This document shows, in pieces, positions 11,508 to 23,995 of a stretch of DNA of 64,000 bases. A model generated the notes under the pieces. It worked only from the letters and a program-made list of their open reading frames with translations. It did no database searches and was not told the DNA's origin. Within the stretch, counting starts at the first letter, position 1; each line of letters starts with the position of its first letter. This stretch comes from Procambarus clarkii. Lineage: Eukaryota; Arthropoda; Malacostraca; Decapoda; Cambaridae. The stretch lies in assembly GCF_040958095.1 (NCBI RefSeq), contig NC_091233.1:5987536-6051535 (forward strand). Reading direction: 5' to 3'. The position numbers and the translations under genes are program-made.

Positions 11508-12690
11508 TTGGTGGCTCTCTTCCCCTCCATCAACACTGTTGGTGGCACTCTTCCCTTCCATCAACACTGTTGGTGGCACTCTTCCCTTCCATCAACACTG
11601 TTGGTGGCACTCTCCCCCTCCATCAACACTGTTGGTGGCACTCTCCCCCTCCATCAACACTGTTGGTGGCACTCTTCCCTTCCATCAACACTGTTGGTGG
11701 CACTCTCCCCCTCCATCAACACTGTTGGTGGCACTCTTCCCTTCCATCAACACTGTTGGTGGCACTCTTCCCTTCCATCAACACTGTTGGTGGCACTCTT
11801 CCCTTCCATCAACACTGTTGGTGGCACTCTTCCCTTCCATCAACACTGTTGGTGGCACTCTTCCCTTCCATCAACACTGTTGGTGGCACTCTTCCCTTCC
11901 ATCAACACTGTTGGTGGCACTCTTCCCTTCCATCAACACTATTGGTGGCACTCTTCCCTTCCATCAACACTGTTGGTGGCACTCTTCCCTTCCATCAACA
12001 ATATTGGTGGCACTCTTCCCTTCCATCAACACTGTTGGTGGCACTCTCCCCCTCCATCAACACTGTTGGTGGCACTCTTCCCTTCCATCAACACTGTTGG
12101 TGGCACTCTTCCCTTCCATCAACACTGTTGGTGGCACTCTTCCCTTCCATCAACACTATTGGTGGCACTCTTCCCTTCCATCAACACTGTTGGTGGCACT
12201 CTTCCCTTCCATCAACACTATTGGTGGCACTCTTCCCTTCCATCAACACTGTTGGTGGCACTCTTCCCTTCCATCAACACTGTTGGTGGCACTCTTCCCT
12301 TCCATCAACACTGTTGGTGGCACTCTTCCCTTCCATCAACACTGTTGGTGGCACTCTCCCCCTCCATCAACACTGTGGCACTCTCCCCCTCCATCAATAC
12401 TGTGTTGGTGATACTCTCCCCCTCCATCAACAGTGTTGGTGGCACTCTCCCCCTCCATCAACACTGTTGGTGGCACTCTCCACCTCCATCAACACTGTTG
12501 GTGGCACTCTCCCCCTCCAACAATACTGTGTTGGTGGGACTCTCCCCTCCACCAACACTCTTGGTGGCACTCTTCCCTCCTTCAACACTTTGTTGGTGGC
12601 ACTCTCCCCTCCATCAACACTGTGTTGCTGGCTCTCTCCCCCTCCATGAATACAGTTTTGGTGGCATTCTCCACCTCCATCAACACGTTG
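11508..12690. repeat. 31-bp minisatellite, array 1
   Basis: About 38 head-to-tail copies of a unit with core TTGGTGGCACTCTTCCCTTC followed by CATCAACACTG. The right end (12360-12690) becomes irregular. Thirty-one is not a multiple of three, yet all three frames remain open over 93-bp super-periods; no protein is implied. The same unit forms a second array at 16953-18387. Confidence 0.96.
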
Positions 12691-13700
12691 CTTGTTGTGA
12701 GATTTTTTTCTACGCCTACCTCCCTTAGGAGTTGGACTACAAGTTTAAAGTCTGCTCACGGCAGGTAAGCATGAGTCCAATAGAAAAAGGAAAAGCGGGA
12801 GCAAACCGCCAGGCCTCCACCACCAGGGGTGAAAACCTGTCCACAATAGGCCGCTGGCTCCTCCTAGTTAAACAGGACGTTAAAACTAATAAAGGGTAAC
12901 CGACGGGTTCTCACAATCAAATATTTATATTTGATGTGGCGCTATGAATTGGAATTCGAATTCCCAAGAACAGCCGCCATATCAAGATCACATCAACATT
13001 TATTCGTAATATGCAGAAACATGTGTGGAATAATATGGTTGAAGGGTTGACATCAAAGACCGTTTTCTATAACATAACAATTTATTAATAACAAGAGACT
13101 AACTACTACATTACCGAGTTTACGTTACGTTAATGTCCATCCAGTGGCACGATAACAAACAGCTAAATAGCAACCCTTGCTGTGAGGCTGCATACTGAAC
13201 TAACCTGAACACAGGTGTGCCCACTGATGACGCAATATTGCAAATCAAAGAAAAATATCACAGACTAAGTTACACCACAGCGAATGGTTACGTTATTGTC
13301 CATCAAGTGGCATTTGCAACACAGCTATTCAACAGCCCCTCGAGAAGTGACAGCAGGCTCCATCTTTGCTGACACTTCGGGGTGACAACATGAACTAACT
13401 GAACAAATGAAGGATATCCACTGTAGACACAAGCATGCAATCAATAGTGTCACGGTTTCCCTGACAGCTTACTATAATCACAAGCTTAGGGGTCCTCCCG
13501 CCCCCCAGGAGAGACCCACGTAACTAGGCGGGTAGTCCAACAGTGACCCCCCCTATCACAACCCAGTGTGAACACTCTTTGCAACTCCCTACAAGGAGTT
13601 GCACTGTAAACAGTAAACAAAGTCAGGCAAGGCGGGATTCTGGGACACAGCTCCACAAATCAGCTCCACAGCTCCACAGAGAGTAGATTACTCTACTCTC
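12691..13700. other. Non-coding spacer with degenerate repeats
   Basis: Two related blocks at about 13105-13230 and 13285-13420 share GTTACGTTA...GTCCATC.AGTGGCA. A short perfect palindrome (GGAATTCGAATTCC) lies near 12951. A hairpin (AGAGTAGA-TTAC-TCTACTCT) lies near 13680. No coding signal is seen. Confidence 0.5.
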
Positions 13701-14700
13701 GTCACCAGACGACAACCAAAAGAAATTGCCTTAAGTGATTAATTACGTTAATTGACTGATCGCAGCAGTCAGCAACAAAGTACAACAGTAATCACAAACA
13801 ATTGTCTCACACTAGACAACAACATGATGGTACTCTACGTTAATCCTCAACACTTGTTTCTCTCAATACAAGTCATCTCTGTTAACAATAACTCAAACTC
13901 TTATATTACATCACACTTCACTCCTAGCAAGTATTCAGTGAGTAATTCCTAATTAAGGTCAAACGGACCACTAATTACATCCCCACTGAGTTACGTTAAC
14001 TAAGCCTACCCTAACTTGGTAGCTTCTCAACAGTCTGTGTCAAAAAATTACTAGTGTTAATTACCCTAATTAACTCCGAGCAATTAATTAACTGTCACCA
14101 GGACCGATAATTAATCATCCATAAATACGTCTCACTCTGCACTGCCTTAGCAGGTCTCATCAAACACTGTGAATTCACGGGAAAGGAGTTAATTACCCCT
14201 AATTAACATGTGTGTAATTAATCCACTGTCCTCAGACAGGATATGATTAATGCAACGATTTATGCTAGCTCCATGACCTCGCTTTACCAAGTCATCTGAG
14301 CCCTCCAGACGTAAATTACTCCACTAATTAACATGAGCCACTAATTGCTATACCCCAGAAAGGTAATTAGTCTCGAGCAAATTACGTTAACACAAATACT
14401 GACAGACTCTGACAGATCCTCTCCCACTACGTGAATTCATGATGAGAAGGCTAATTACATAATTAGCTAGAGTGGTCAATTAATTGTCACACGGAAAATT
14501 AATTGCTCCCGAGACGTATCTCACTCAAGCTCAATGCTGTTCTCTCACATAACAGCCCTCACTCACTCCACAATAAGTGTGCACCCCTTATCCAGTTAAC
14601 TACCCCTTACTTAATTAACTTACTGAATCCTTAAGTCTTCAACACAACTTAAAGAAACAAAGTAACCCCAGTGTTACATAGGTCACACTACAATGGCATG
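13700..14700. other. AT-rich block dense in TAATTA motifs
   Basis: AATTAATTA, TTAATTAAC and CTAATTAC variants occur many times on both strands between about 13735 and 14650, separated by 20-40 bp of mixed sequence, with no coding frame. TAATTA is the core of many homeodomain binding sites, but the regularity could equally reflect an old tandem repeat. Confidence 0.45.
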
Positions 14701-15660
14701 CAACAACACAAATGCACTGCCCACATACGGTTGCGGCTACTGCAACTCGTTAATTACTGTGCCCACACAATAATGACACACGGTTGTGCAACAACAAGAG
14801 TATACCAATATTACTGCCCCCCTTATCTTGCAACCGTTGCAAAGGACTACTGTGAGCACACACTTACCTCAGCAAGGCAATTAACCAATCAACTGCCTGC
14901 TCTCATTAAGTACTGTGAATTCCCCTGAATAATCCTAGAGGTCCCTTAAACCCTCAACACAGCTCCCAGGGCAGCAATATCGTATAAACTGATAACAACA
15001 CTGCACAAACCTGCAACATAATGATGCCATCAGCATACCCCACATGCTAATGACATCATTAGGCAATCAGTCAGCAATCACATCTACTGACTCACCACAC
15101 AACACAGTACATAAAACATGCAAATGAACACATAGAAATGGCATTCACATAGTAAATGAAAATTATATCATCAGGTAAATGTAACTCCAACTACACAGAC
15201 CTCAGGGTACCCACTGACATCCCTGCAACCTGGCCTGCCTACCTCTAATGATACAATTTATATGCGGTACTCTATGGCATTAATCAAGTCTGAACGATTA
15301 TATAGAATCGACAGGCTGGATCACTTATATGGTAAATCTCTACACTGACCGGTACATACTCGAATCAGTCTACACACCTATATATATATACTATATGTAT
15401 CTACAGTGTGGTACCTTGTACAACATCTATCTCCAGGTACCGCCCTACCAGTCCCCTGGACGTGCTACAGACAGCTGTCTCTCAGCTGCTTCCCTAGCCT
15501 GGCAGGGCTATGGGACAACACAGCTTTACCGAGAATTTCCCCTAGTACTGAAACACTGTTACACTCTGACTATCGTACTCACGTTTTTCCTCTCATTTCA
15601 CTCATTTCCCAGGTCACTACCTCTCTGGCTGTCAACACTTAGCTTGCTCCTCGTGCGTCG
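14700..15660. other. Non-coding stretch, nothing recognised
   Basis: Only short frames without family resemblance. A short TA run is at 15381-15392. Confidence 0.4.
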
Positions 15661-15930
15661 ACAAGATGTGGCCCAAGGCTGTCCCAGGAAAGTGGCCAAG
15701 TGGCCCAAGGGGGTGGCCAAGGCATGTGGCCACCGCGTGGCCCACAGCGCCCCTCCCGGGCTGAGAGCGGGGGGAGGGGGGGGGGGGGGTAGCCGGCGCG
15801 CGGGTGGCCTGGGGTAGCCGGCGCCCGGGCGAGCGGGGTGGGGTGGCCGGGACAGGAGGGCGGGTGGGGTGGCCGGGCCAGGTGGGCGGGTCGCCGGGGT
15901 GGCCTGGGGGTGGCCCCCGGGCATACACAC
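15660..15930. repeat. GC-rich GGTGGCC island with long G-runs
   Basis: GGTGGCC/GGGTGGCC words recur throughout, with a G-run at 15769-15789 and many CpGs, standing out from AT-rich surroundings. Four or more G-tracts lie close together, so G-quadruplex formation is plausible. A second G-run lies at 16634-16649. Confidence 0.7.
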
Positions 15931-16950
15931 GTGGATGGGGAATCACCAACAACCCCATCAAACCAGAGCCTGCCTTGCTCTACACTGGGGTGACAATGGC
16001 CGGCGGCGTCACCACACTGACGCCGCCTGGCGGAATTCAAAGTCCAACCGGGGCCTGTAATCTCACCACAATTACACTAGGAGGCCCTGCCCGTATTCCG
16101 CCAATTATCCATCAACACTAGACAGGTTATTTGAACCACCTGTTACACCATGAGGCTCTGCCAGCTGCCTCATGGGTGCCCACTGTCTCTGAGGCTTTTT
16201 TACTGGTCCTTCCGTACCTCATCGGCCCCAAATTTCACGAAAATTTGGCCTAGACACAACCCGGTATGGCAGGGGTGCCATCCCTGCTGGACAACACGGT
16301 AACGTCCGCGATTAACGGGGGTGGAGGGAGGGGAGACTCCCCCCCCTCCACCCAGCAACGTCCTAGTCCACCTGCTACCCAGCTCAAACTGACGATTTCG
16401 CGGGCTAAGGAAACTCAAAATGCCCATACCTCCCCCCCTACTTTGTCTTGACCAATCAGCACGAAGCCAGCACTGTTCCCTCGTGCCGCTTCCAATCACA
16501 GCTGTTCGCGCCAAAACACAGCTCGGAGCAGACATGCCTACCCCAATCACAGGCCTCACTCACCCTCAGGCATCCCGTGACGCCTGAGGGTGAGGGGGAG
16601 GCCTAAAGACAAGGGGCGCACTGTCTCACATGGTGGGGGGGGGGGGGGGCAACGGTCACCCCACTTTCCCCCCCACCTCTGTAAAACCGTTGGGAGAGTC
16701 AAGTATCTCCCTACACCACTTCACACTCAACTCCCAACCTATTTCACAGAACAGGAAAATTTCTGTAATTCTCTCTACAGAGCAATCACAGTCCTCTAAC
16801 CCGTCCCAAATGATGGTCCATAACATAAGCTTTCATTCAACACCCCACAAGTATATGTTAGTTTGAAAGCTTCAGTTTCTAGAGTCCCTAGAGTGACTAG
16901 CCTAATCTAGAAACTAGGAAAACTAGCTGAGGGAATCTAGATTCCCTCAC
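15931..16950. other. Non-coding spacer
   Basis: No coding region is recognised. CATGAGGCTCTGCCAGCTGCCTCATG near 16149 forms a hairpin, as does CACCCTCAGGCATC...GCCTGAGGGTG near 16561-16592. Confidence 0.45.
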
Positions 16951-16952
16951 AC

Positions 16953-18387
16953 TTGTGACACTCTCCCCCTCCATCAATACTGTGCTGGTGGCACTCTCCC
17001 CCTCCATCAACACTGTGTTGGTGGCACTCTCCCCCTCCATCAACACTGTGTTGGTGGCACTCTCCCCCTCAATGAACACTGTTGGTGGCACTCTCCCCCT
17101 CCATCAACACTGTTGGTGGCACTCTCCCCCTCCATCAACACTGATGGTGGCACTCTCCCCCTCCATCAACACTGTTGGTGGCACTCTCCCCCTCCATCAA
17201 CACTGTTGGTGGCACTCTCCCCCTCCATCAACACTGTTGGTGGCACTCTCCCCTCCATCAACACTGTTGGTGGCACTCTCCCCCTCCATCAAAACTGTTG
17301 GTGGCACTCTCCCCCTCCATCAACACTGTTGGTGGCACTCTCCACCTCCATCAACACTGTTGGTGGCACTCTTCCCTTCCATCAACACTGTTGGTGGCAC
17401 TCTCCCCCTCCATCAAAAATGTTGGTGGCACTCTCCCCCTCCATCAACACTGTTGGTGGCACTCTCCCCTTCCATCAACACTGTTGGTGGCACTCTCCCC
17501 CTCCATCAACACTGTTGGTGGCACTCTCCCCTCCATCAACACTTTGAAGGTGGCACTCTCCCCCTCCGTCAATACTGTGTTGGTGGCACTCTCCCCCTCT
17601 ATCAACACTGTTGGTGGCACTCTCCCCTTCCATCAACACTGTTGGTGGCACTCTCCCCCTCCATCAACACTGTTGGTGGCACTCTCCCCTCCATCAACAC
17701 TTTGAAGGTGGCACTCTCCCCCTCCGTCAATACTGTGTTGGTGGCACTCTCCCCTCCATCAACACTGTTGGTGGCACTCTCCCCCTCCATCAACACTGTT
17801 GGTGGCACTCTCCCCCTCCATCAACACTGTGTTGGTGGCACTCTCCCCCTCCATCAACACTGTTGGTGGCACTCTCCCCCTCCATCAAAGCTGTGTTTGT
17901 GGCACTCTTCCCCTCCATCTGTACTGTGTTGGTGGCACTCTCCCCCTCCATCAACACTGTGCTGGTGGCACTCTCCCCCTTCATCAACACTATTGGTGGC
18001 ACTCTCCCCCTCCATCAACAGTGTGTTGGTGGCACTCTCCCCCTCCATCAACAGTGTGTTGGTGGCACTCTCCCCCTCCATCAACACTGTGGTGGTGGCA
18101 CTCTCCCCCTGCATCAACACTGTGGTGGTGGCACTCTCCCCCTCCATCAACACTGTGCTGGTGGCACTCTCGCCCTCCATCAACACTGTTGGTGGCACTC
18201 TCCCCCTCCATCAACACTGTTGGTGGCACTCTCCCCCTCCATCAACACTGTGCTGGTGGCACTCTCCCCCTCCATCAACACTGTTGGTGGCACTCTCCCC
18301 CTCCATCAACACTGTGCTGGTGGCACTCTCCCCTTCATCAACACTGTAGGTGGCACTCTCTCCCTCCATCAACACTGTGCTGGTGGC
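16953..18387. repeat. 31-bp minisatellite, array 2
   Basis: About 45 copies of the same unit as the 11508 array. Here the dominant variant reads ACTCTCCCCCTCCATC rather than ACTCTTCCCTTCCATC, and many copies carry an extra TG or GTG after CACTG. Each array is therefore homogenised for its own variant. Confidence 0.96.
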
Positions 18388-18720
18388 TGTGGAGTGTGGA
18401 GGAGTTAGTTGTTTTGCGTGTTGAGCAGGCTTGTCAAACTGAGGGTCCTCCGATGGCCCCATAAGGGCCCCCCTCCGAGGGACTCCCCGAATGCCCCCCG
18501 ATGGCCCCCCGCGGGACCCCTGGGGGCTATGTGGTTACACGCTGGGATGTTAAGGAACATGCTAAGTTACATGGAACATCCCTAAGGGAACATGGAATAT
18601 GTGATGTTCCAAGAATATCATCCTGAGGGATTTTTATGGAATAAACACTATTGCTGGAGTATGGAGTGGCGATTTCTGCGCCATTATGGATCTGGGCTCC
18701 AACTCCTCACTATTTGGTGC
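18388..18720. other. Short spacer with GGGGCC-type words
   Basis: TCCGATGGCCCC, CCCGATGGCCCC and CCCCTCCGAGGGACTCCCC occur in 18448-18520, then GGAACAT repeats in 18555-18620. No coding region. Confidence 0.4.
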
Positions 18721-19777
18721 AACTTAGACAACGCCATCTGTTTGTGGTGGCGAGCCATAGGTGAAAGGCACCGGTTTCCTGCCTGAGTTAGAAGGTGAGG
18801 TCGATGAGGATGATCTCTGGTGGGTGGCGTATGGAGATCAACGCCATCTAGGTTGTGACTACAATTACATTGTCAGTTCCCCGGAAGATGGGTATTATCC
18901 TAAGGTCACCCAGTATACTGTCTGTCTAGCTAATGACGTTTCATGTTCACAGAAGTGACGTAAGAAGGCGATTGCGTTGAGGAAGGCAGTTCACCTTGGG
19001 CCGTTCAAGAACTCTTGACTTGGTCGTGTGGGTGGACAAAGTGGCCGCCCCCGGTTATAGCAGTGTGATAGCTGCTAATTTATGCAGTATGGTATAAGCC
19101 GAAGTACCCGGGATTGGCCAGTAAGAGTTATGAGACGACAGGGGTACGTCTGTTGAGACACTTCTCAACAGATGTTGAGAAGTGTCTCAACACTACTTGA
19201 GTAGCGTTGAAAAGTCTTCTTAACGCTACTAGTGAGCGACTAGAGACTTCTGCCAGGATGTTAGCTACCCCAGTATGTGATTGTTTGAGACCCCAGTCAG
19301 CATATGTCCCCAGTATGTATCTGGGGAGCGGGGGTGGGGTATTGGGACACCCCACCCCCGCTGGGGTGGGGGTGTCCCAACGATACGGTAACGTGTCCCA
19401 ACGATACGGTGGACATAACGATACGGTGTGTGTGGACTGGCCCATGTTGCAGAAGGTGAACTCACCGGTGTTTGGCATTAAGTGTGGAAGACATGTACCT
19501 GGAAAGTGGATTCACCGGGGTTTGATGAACACTGCTGATGTATTGTGTCTTGAGTGAAAGCGACACTTTGTAAATGTGTAGTAATGTTTTAATATAACAT
19601 AGTGGTGAAGGTGTAATTATGTATTGCTTATTACCCCCCCCCCATATTCATTGCACTACTACTACCCACAGCCAGTTCTTGAAAACTTAGCACTGACTTG
19701 GGGGTTGGATAAAGACGAAGGGGTTATAAGATACATCAACAGCAAGAACCCGGTTACTGGCCCAAGTGGCCGTAACA
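18720..19777 (+). mobile_element. Third LTR of the gypsy-like family
   Basis: From about 19060 to the end the text follows the LTR at 9009-9676 closely: TAGCTGCTAATTTATGCAGT, TGTGATTGTTTGAGACC, GTGTGGAAGACATGTACCTG, CAGCCAGTTCTTGAAA. It ends CCCAAGTGGCCGTAACA. ACGCCATCT words at 18731 and 18841 match those in the first LTR. No gag or pol flanks it, so it is probably a solo LTR. The left edge is approximate. Confidence 0.68.
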
Positions 19778-20069
19778 GGGATGCTAAGGAACATCACTTG
19801 TACAAATGTGAGGTGAAGTCACATTTGTGTTGTCATGAGAGCCTCACACCACAACTAATTAAAGGCATTTAATACAAATTCGCCGGGGGCTGTGACAGGC
19901 TCTTATGAGGTTGTAAGGTTGTGAGTCGCAGCCTACTCACAACTAACACGGGCCCCACATATCAGACCCTAGGCACACATTCTCAAAACAATCCTCACAC
20001 ACCTGAATCAAATTCCATATACACCTGACACCTCGCACAACAGATTTATGGTCCATAAACTTCTGAAAC

Positions 20070-21180
20070 AAGCCTCACACACCTGACCCAAGACACACAC
20101 ACCTGACCTAAGACACACACACCTGACCCAAGACACACACACACACCTGACCCAAGACACACACACACACCTGACCCAAGACACACACACACACCTGACC
20201 AAAGACTCATACACACCTGACCCAAGACTCACATACACCTGACCAAAGACTCACACACACCTGACACAAGACTCACACACACCTGACCCAAGACTCACAC
20301 ACCTGACCCAAGATTCTTACATACCTGACCAAAGACTCATACACAAGACCAAAGACTCATACACACCTGACCCAAGATACACACACTTGACCCAAGACTC
20401 ACACACCTGACCCAAGACACACCTGACCCAAGACACACCAGACCCAAGACACACACACACCTGACCCAAGACACACACACACACCTGACCCAAGACACAC
20501 ACACACACCTGACCCAAGACACACACACACACACCTGACCCAAGACACACACACACACACCTGACCCAAGACACACACACACCTGACCCAAGACTCACAC
20601 ACACCTGACCCAAGACTCTCAAACACCTGACTCAAGACACACACACCTGACCCAAGACTCTCAAACACCTGACCCAAGACACACACACACCTAACCCAAG
20701 ACTTACACGCTTGACCCTAGACTCACACACCCCTGTCCCAAGAATCACATACTCCTGACCCAAGACACACACACACCTGACCCAAGACTCACACACACCT
20801 GACCTAAGATTCAAACACCTGATCCAAGACACACACACCTGACCCAAGACTCTCAAACACCTGACCCAAGACACACACACCTGTCCCAAGAATCACATAC
20901 ACCTGACCCAAGACTCACACACTTGACCCAAGACTCACACACACCTTTCCTAAGACTCTCACACACCTGCCTCAAGACTCGCACACCTGACCCACGACTC
21001 ACACAAATGACCCAAGACACACACACACTTGACCCAAGACTCACACACCTGACCCAAGACACACACACCATACCCAAGTCACACACACACTTGACCCAAG
21101 ACTCACACACACCAGACCCAAGACTCATACACACCTGACCCAAGTCACACACACACCTGACCCAAGTCACAAACACACCT
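20070..21180. repeat. CA-rich minisatellite, array 1
   Basis: Imperfect copies of ACCTGACCCAAGACACACAC with variable (CA)n length, 18-26 bp per unit. It continues in two further arrays at 23545-23995 and 24988-28473. Confidence 0.96.
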
Positions 21181-21189
21181 AGTAGTAGG

Positions 21190-22490
21190 GATGGCAGCCC
21201 ACAGACGATTTTTTTGTTTTCAGAAAAAATCGTGTGTAGACTGCCAGGGTTTACAGGTGAATTTGAGCAGTCGCAGATTTGGAATTAAGGAATTCTTATG
21301 AGGAAAATAATTTCTGAGATTTTAGAAGTTTGTTAAAAGTTCTTATGATGAAAATAATGTCATAGAAGTTTGTTAAGAGATCTTATGGTAGAAATTCAAA
21401 TATCGTGTTTAGATCGTCAGGGTTTTCAGGTGAATTTGGGCAGTCACAGATTTGGAATTAAGGAATTCGTATGACGAAAATAATTTCTGAGATTTTAGAG
21501 GTGTGTAAAGAGTTCATATGGGTGAAAATAAGTAGGAAAATCTTATAGAAAAATTTAGAAATATCGTGTTTAGCGTGTCAGGGTTTCAAGGTAAACTCTA
21601 CGGACATATTTTGTCAGTTTTCAAAACCGCGTATTTTTCAAAAGACCATTTTCTGAGAATATCTGCATAAAAGTTTGTTAAGAGTTCTTATGAGGAAAAT
21701 AATTTCATAGAAGTTTGTTAACTGTTCTTATGGGGAAAATTCAAATTTTCAGAGTTCAGTTTTAAGAAAATATTTCAGAGTTTCAAATAATCATAGAAGT
21801 TTATTTATATGTTTATGACCAAATTTTGTAAAAAAGACCATTATCAGCGAATATTGTCTTAGACATTTTGTTATGGAAAACAGACATCTTAGTCGTGACT
21901 TTAAGTTTTATAACCATTTACGGCTGTTTCACCTGTAAAGACCCAAAAATAGTCAAAGCCAGTTTAAAGCTCATATTTCATCAGAGTCCAGTTTATGCCT
22001 GAAAATAATCAGTTAAGTTTTACCCTGAAAATTAACTGAGTCCAATTAACAACAGAAATTCGTCAGAGTTCAGTTTAAGCTCGAATTTCACCAGAGTCCA
22101 GTTGTAGACAGAAAATATTCAGAGTTCAGTTTGTGCCAAAAAATATTCAGAGTCCTGTAATCTACCAAAATCAGTCAGAGTCCTCTTTGTGAGCAAAATT
22201 CGTCAGAGTCCAGTTTATACCCAAAAATAATCAGAGTCCAATTAACAACAGAAATTCGTCAGAGTCCAGTTTGTTAGCAAAATTCGTCAGAGTCCTGTAA
22301 TCTGTGAAAATTCGTCAGAGTCCATTTTCAAACCATTTTTCATCAAGAGTCCATTTTATACCAAAAAAAATCGTCAGAGTCCACTTTGTGCCAAAAATAT
22401 TCAGTTCATGAGTCCAGTTCATGATCGAAATTAATCAGAGTCCAATTGAAGACCAAAATTTGTTAGAGTCCACATTTATAAGTGTAGTCT
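21190..22490. repeat. 180-bp and TCAGAGTCCAGTTT degenerate repeats
   Basis: Two copies of a unit of about 180 bp start near 21238 and 21418 (CAGGTGAATTTG.GCAGTC, GGAATTAAGGAATTC). From about 21960 to 22480 a short unit with TCAGAGTCCAGTTTAT and AAAAT.ATTCG recurs every 25-40 bp. Non-coding. A small hairpin with arms ACGATTTTTT/AAAAAATCGT lies near 21205. Confidence 0.75.
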
Positions 22491-22499
22491 TAATATTAA

Positions 22500-23110
22500 C
22501 CTATCAATTTCCCCTAAAATTTTAAACAGTCATATTTCAGACGTGGTGAAATATATGAAGTCAGTAAGCAAGCTCCAGCTCTTGTCCTCAGCCTTAGTGT
22601 TTCCCTGTATCATCTTTACTATCAGACTAATTTCCCTAAAATTTATACCCGCTGTATTTCAGACATCGTACAATACGACAATTTTGTTACCGAGCTCCAG
22701 CTCTCGTCCCCCACCCTACTTCCCTCTCGTATCTTCGTTAATATCCTATCAATTCCCCTGAAATTTTTACCCTCTTTATTTCAGAAACCGTAAATAAGAT
22801 CAAAATAGCTAACGAGCTCCAGCTCTCGTCCCCCACCTTAGTTCTCTTTCATATCTTTGTAAATAACCAATAAATTTTCCTTAAATTTTAACCCTCTGTA
22901 TTTCAAACACAGTAAATAAGATCGGGTCAGTTACCGAACTCTAGCTCTTGTCCTCTGTCTAAGTTCACTCCTGTAAATTCATTACTATCAGTCCAAATCC
23001 CCCAGAGATTTAAACACCCAACTACACTTTCAGATACCCCTGTAAATAAATCAAACTGATATTACCGAGTTCCAACTCATGTTCTTCACTTAGTTCAATG
23101 TTCATCAAAA
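22500..23110. repeat. 122-bp tandem repeat, about five copies
   Basis: AGCTCCAGCTCT-like text recurs at 22571, 22693, 22815, 22937 and 23068. The steps are 122, 122, 122 and 131 bp, with conserved TATTTCAGAC and CCCCT.AAATTT blocks between. Non-coding. Confidence 0.85.
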
Positions 23111-23350
23111 TTATTTCAGATCAAGCCCCTCTCCAGTCTATCAAAGTAAACCTTTAATACCCTTTTTGTACTCAGCTATGTAGTATTCACACGGTCATAT
23201 AACACCTTACCTTCAATACCTTTGTTTACCCAAGTAAGCAATAATCACACGGTCAAAAATCTCACCTTACCCTTTCCCTCCCTTACCTTCTCATCCCCAA
23301 CGTATCCAAACCTTCAATAATCATACTGTATTTGCAGATTTTCTCTATGT
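23111..23350. other. Short non-coding spacer
   Basis: Contains two degenerate copies of ACACGGTCA.A...CACCTTACC. Nothing else is recognised. Confidence 0.4.
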
Positions 23351-23540
23351 TGACCAGACCACACACTAGAAGTTAAAGGGACGACGACGTTTCGGTCCGT
23401 CCTGGACCATTCTCAAGTCGATTTTGATGAGGAGGTAGAGACAGGCAATAAATAGGCAAGAGAGAGCTGAGGAGGAAAGTAAGGTGTAGGGGATAGTAGT
23501 AATAATGAGAACTGCAGAAGGCTTATTGGCCTTCTGACTC
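23351..23540 (-). repeat. Dispersed repeat with GGACCGAAACGTCGTCGTCC box
   Basis: On the minus strand it reads TTGAGAATGGTCCAGGAC, then GGACCGAAACGTCGTCGTCC. The box recurs at 43600-43725 (+), 57060-57125 (-) and 58140-58245 (+), with conserved flanks CTAGTGTGTGGT and GGTCAACAT. The 57-kb copy adjoins a fragment of the Penelope-like 3' region, so the family may be Penelope-related; this is an inference. Confidence 0.7.
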
Positions 23541-23544
23541 ACCC

Positions 23545-23995
23545 GCACCTGACCCAAGACTCACACCTGACCCAAGACTCACACCTGACCCAAGACTCAC
23601 ACACACCTGACCCAAGACTCATACACACCTGACCCAAGACTCACACCTGACCCAAAACTCACACCTGATCCAAGATTCACACACACCTGACCCAAGACTC
23701 ACACACACCTGACCCAAGACTCTCACACACCTGACCCAAGGCTCACACACACCTGACCCAAGACTCACACCTGACCCAAGACTCACACCTGACCCAAGAC
23801 TCACACACACCTGACCCAAGACTCACATGTGACCTAAAACTCACACACCTGACCCAAGACACACACACACCTGACCCACGACTCACACACACCTGAGCCA
23901 AGACTCATACACACCTGACCAAAGACTCACACACACCTGACCCAAGACACACACACTTGACTCAAAACACACACACCTGACCCAAGACACACACC
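23545..23995. repeat. CA-rich minisatellite, array 2
   Basis: Same unit as the 20070 array. Its right edge is cut by the LINE at 23996. Confidence 0.95.

Noticed and set aside
11403-12728. Long + strand frames over the 31-bp array (and again at 16955-18464)
   Set aside because: All three frames are open through periodicity alone; the array is a minisatellite.
15329-15817. 162-codon + strand frame
   Set aside because: No family resemblance. It runs into the G-rich low-complexity island, and competing frames exist on the other strand.
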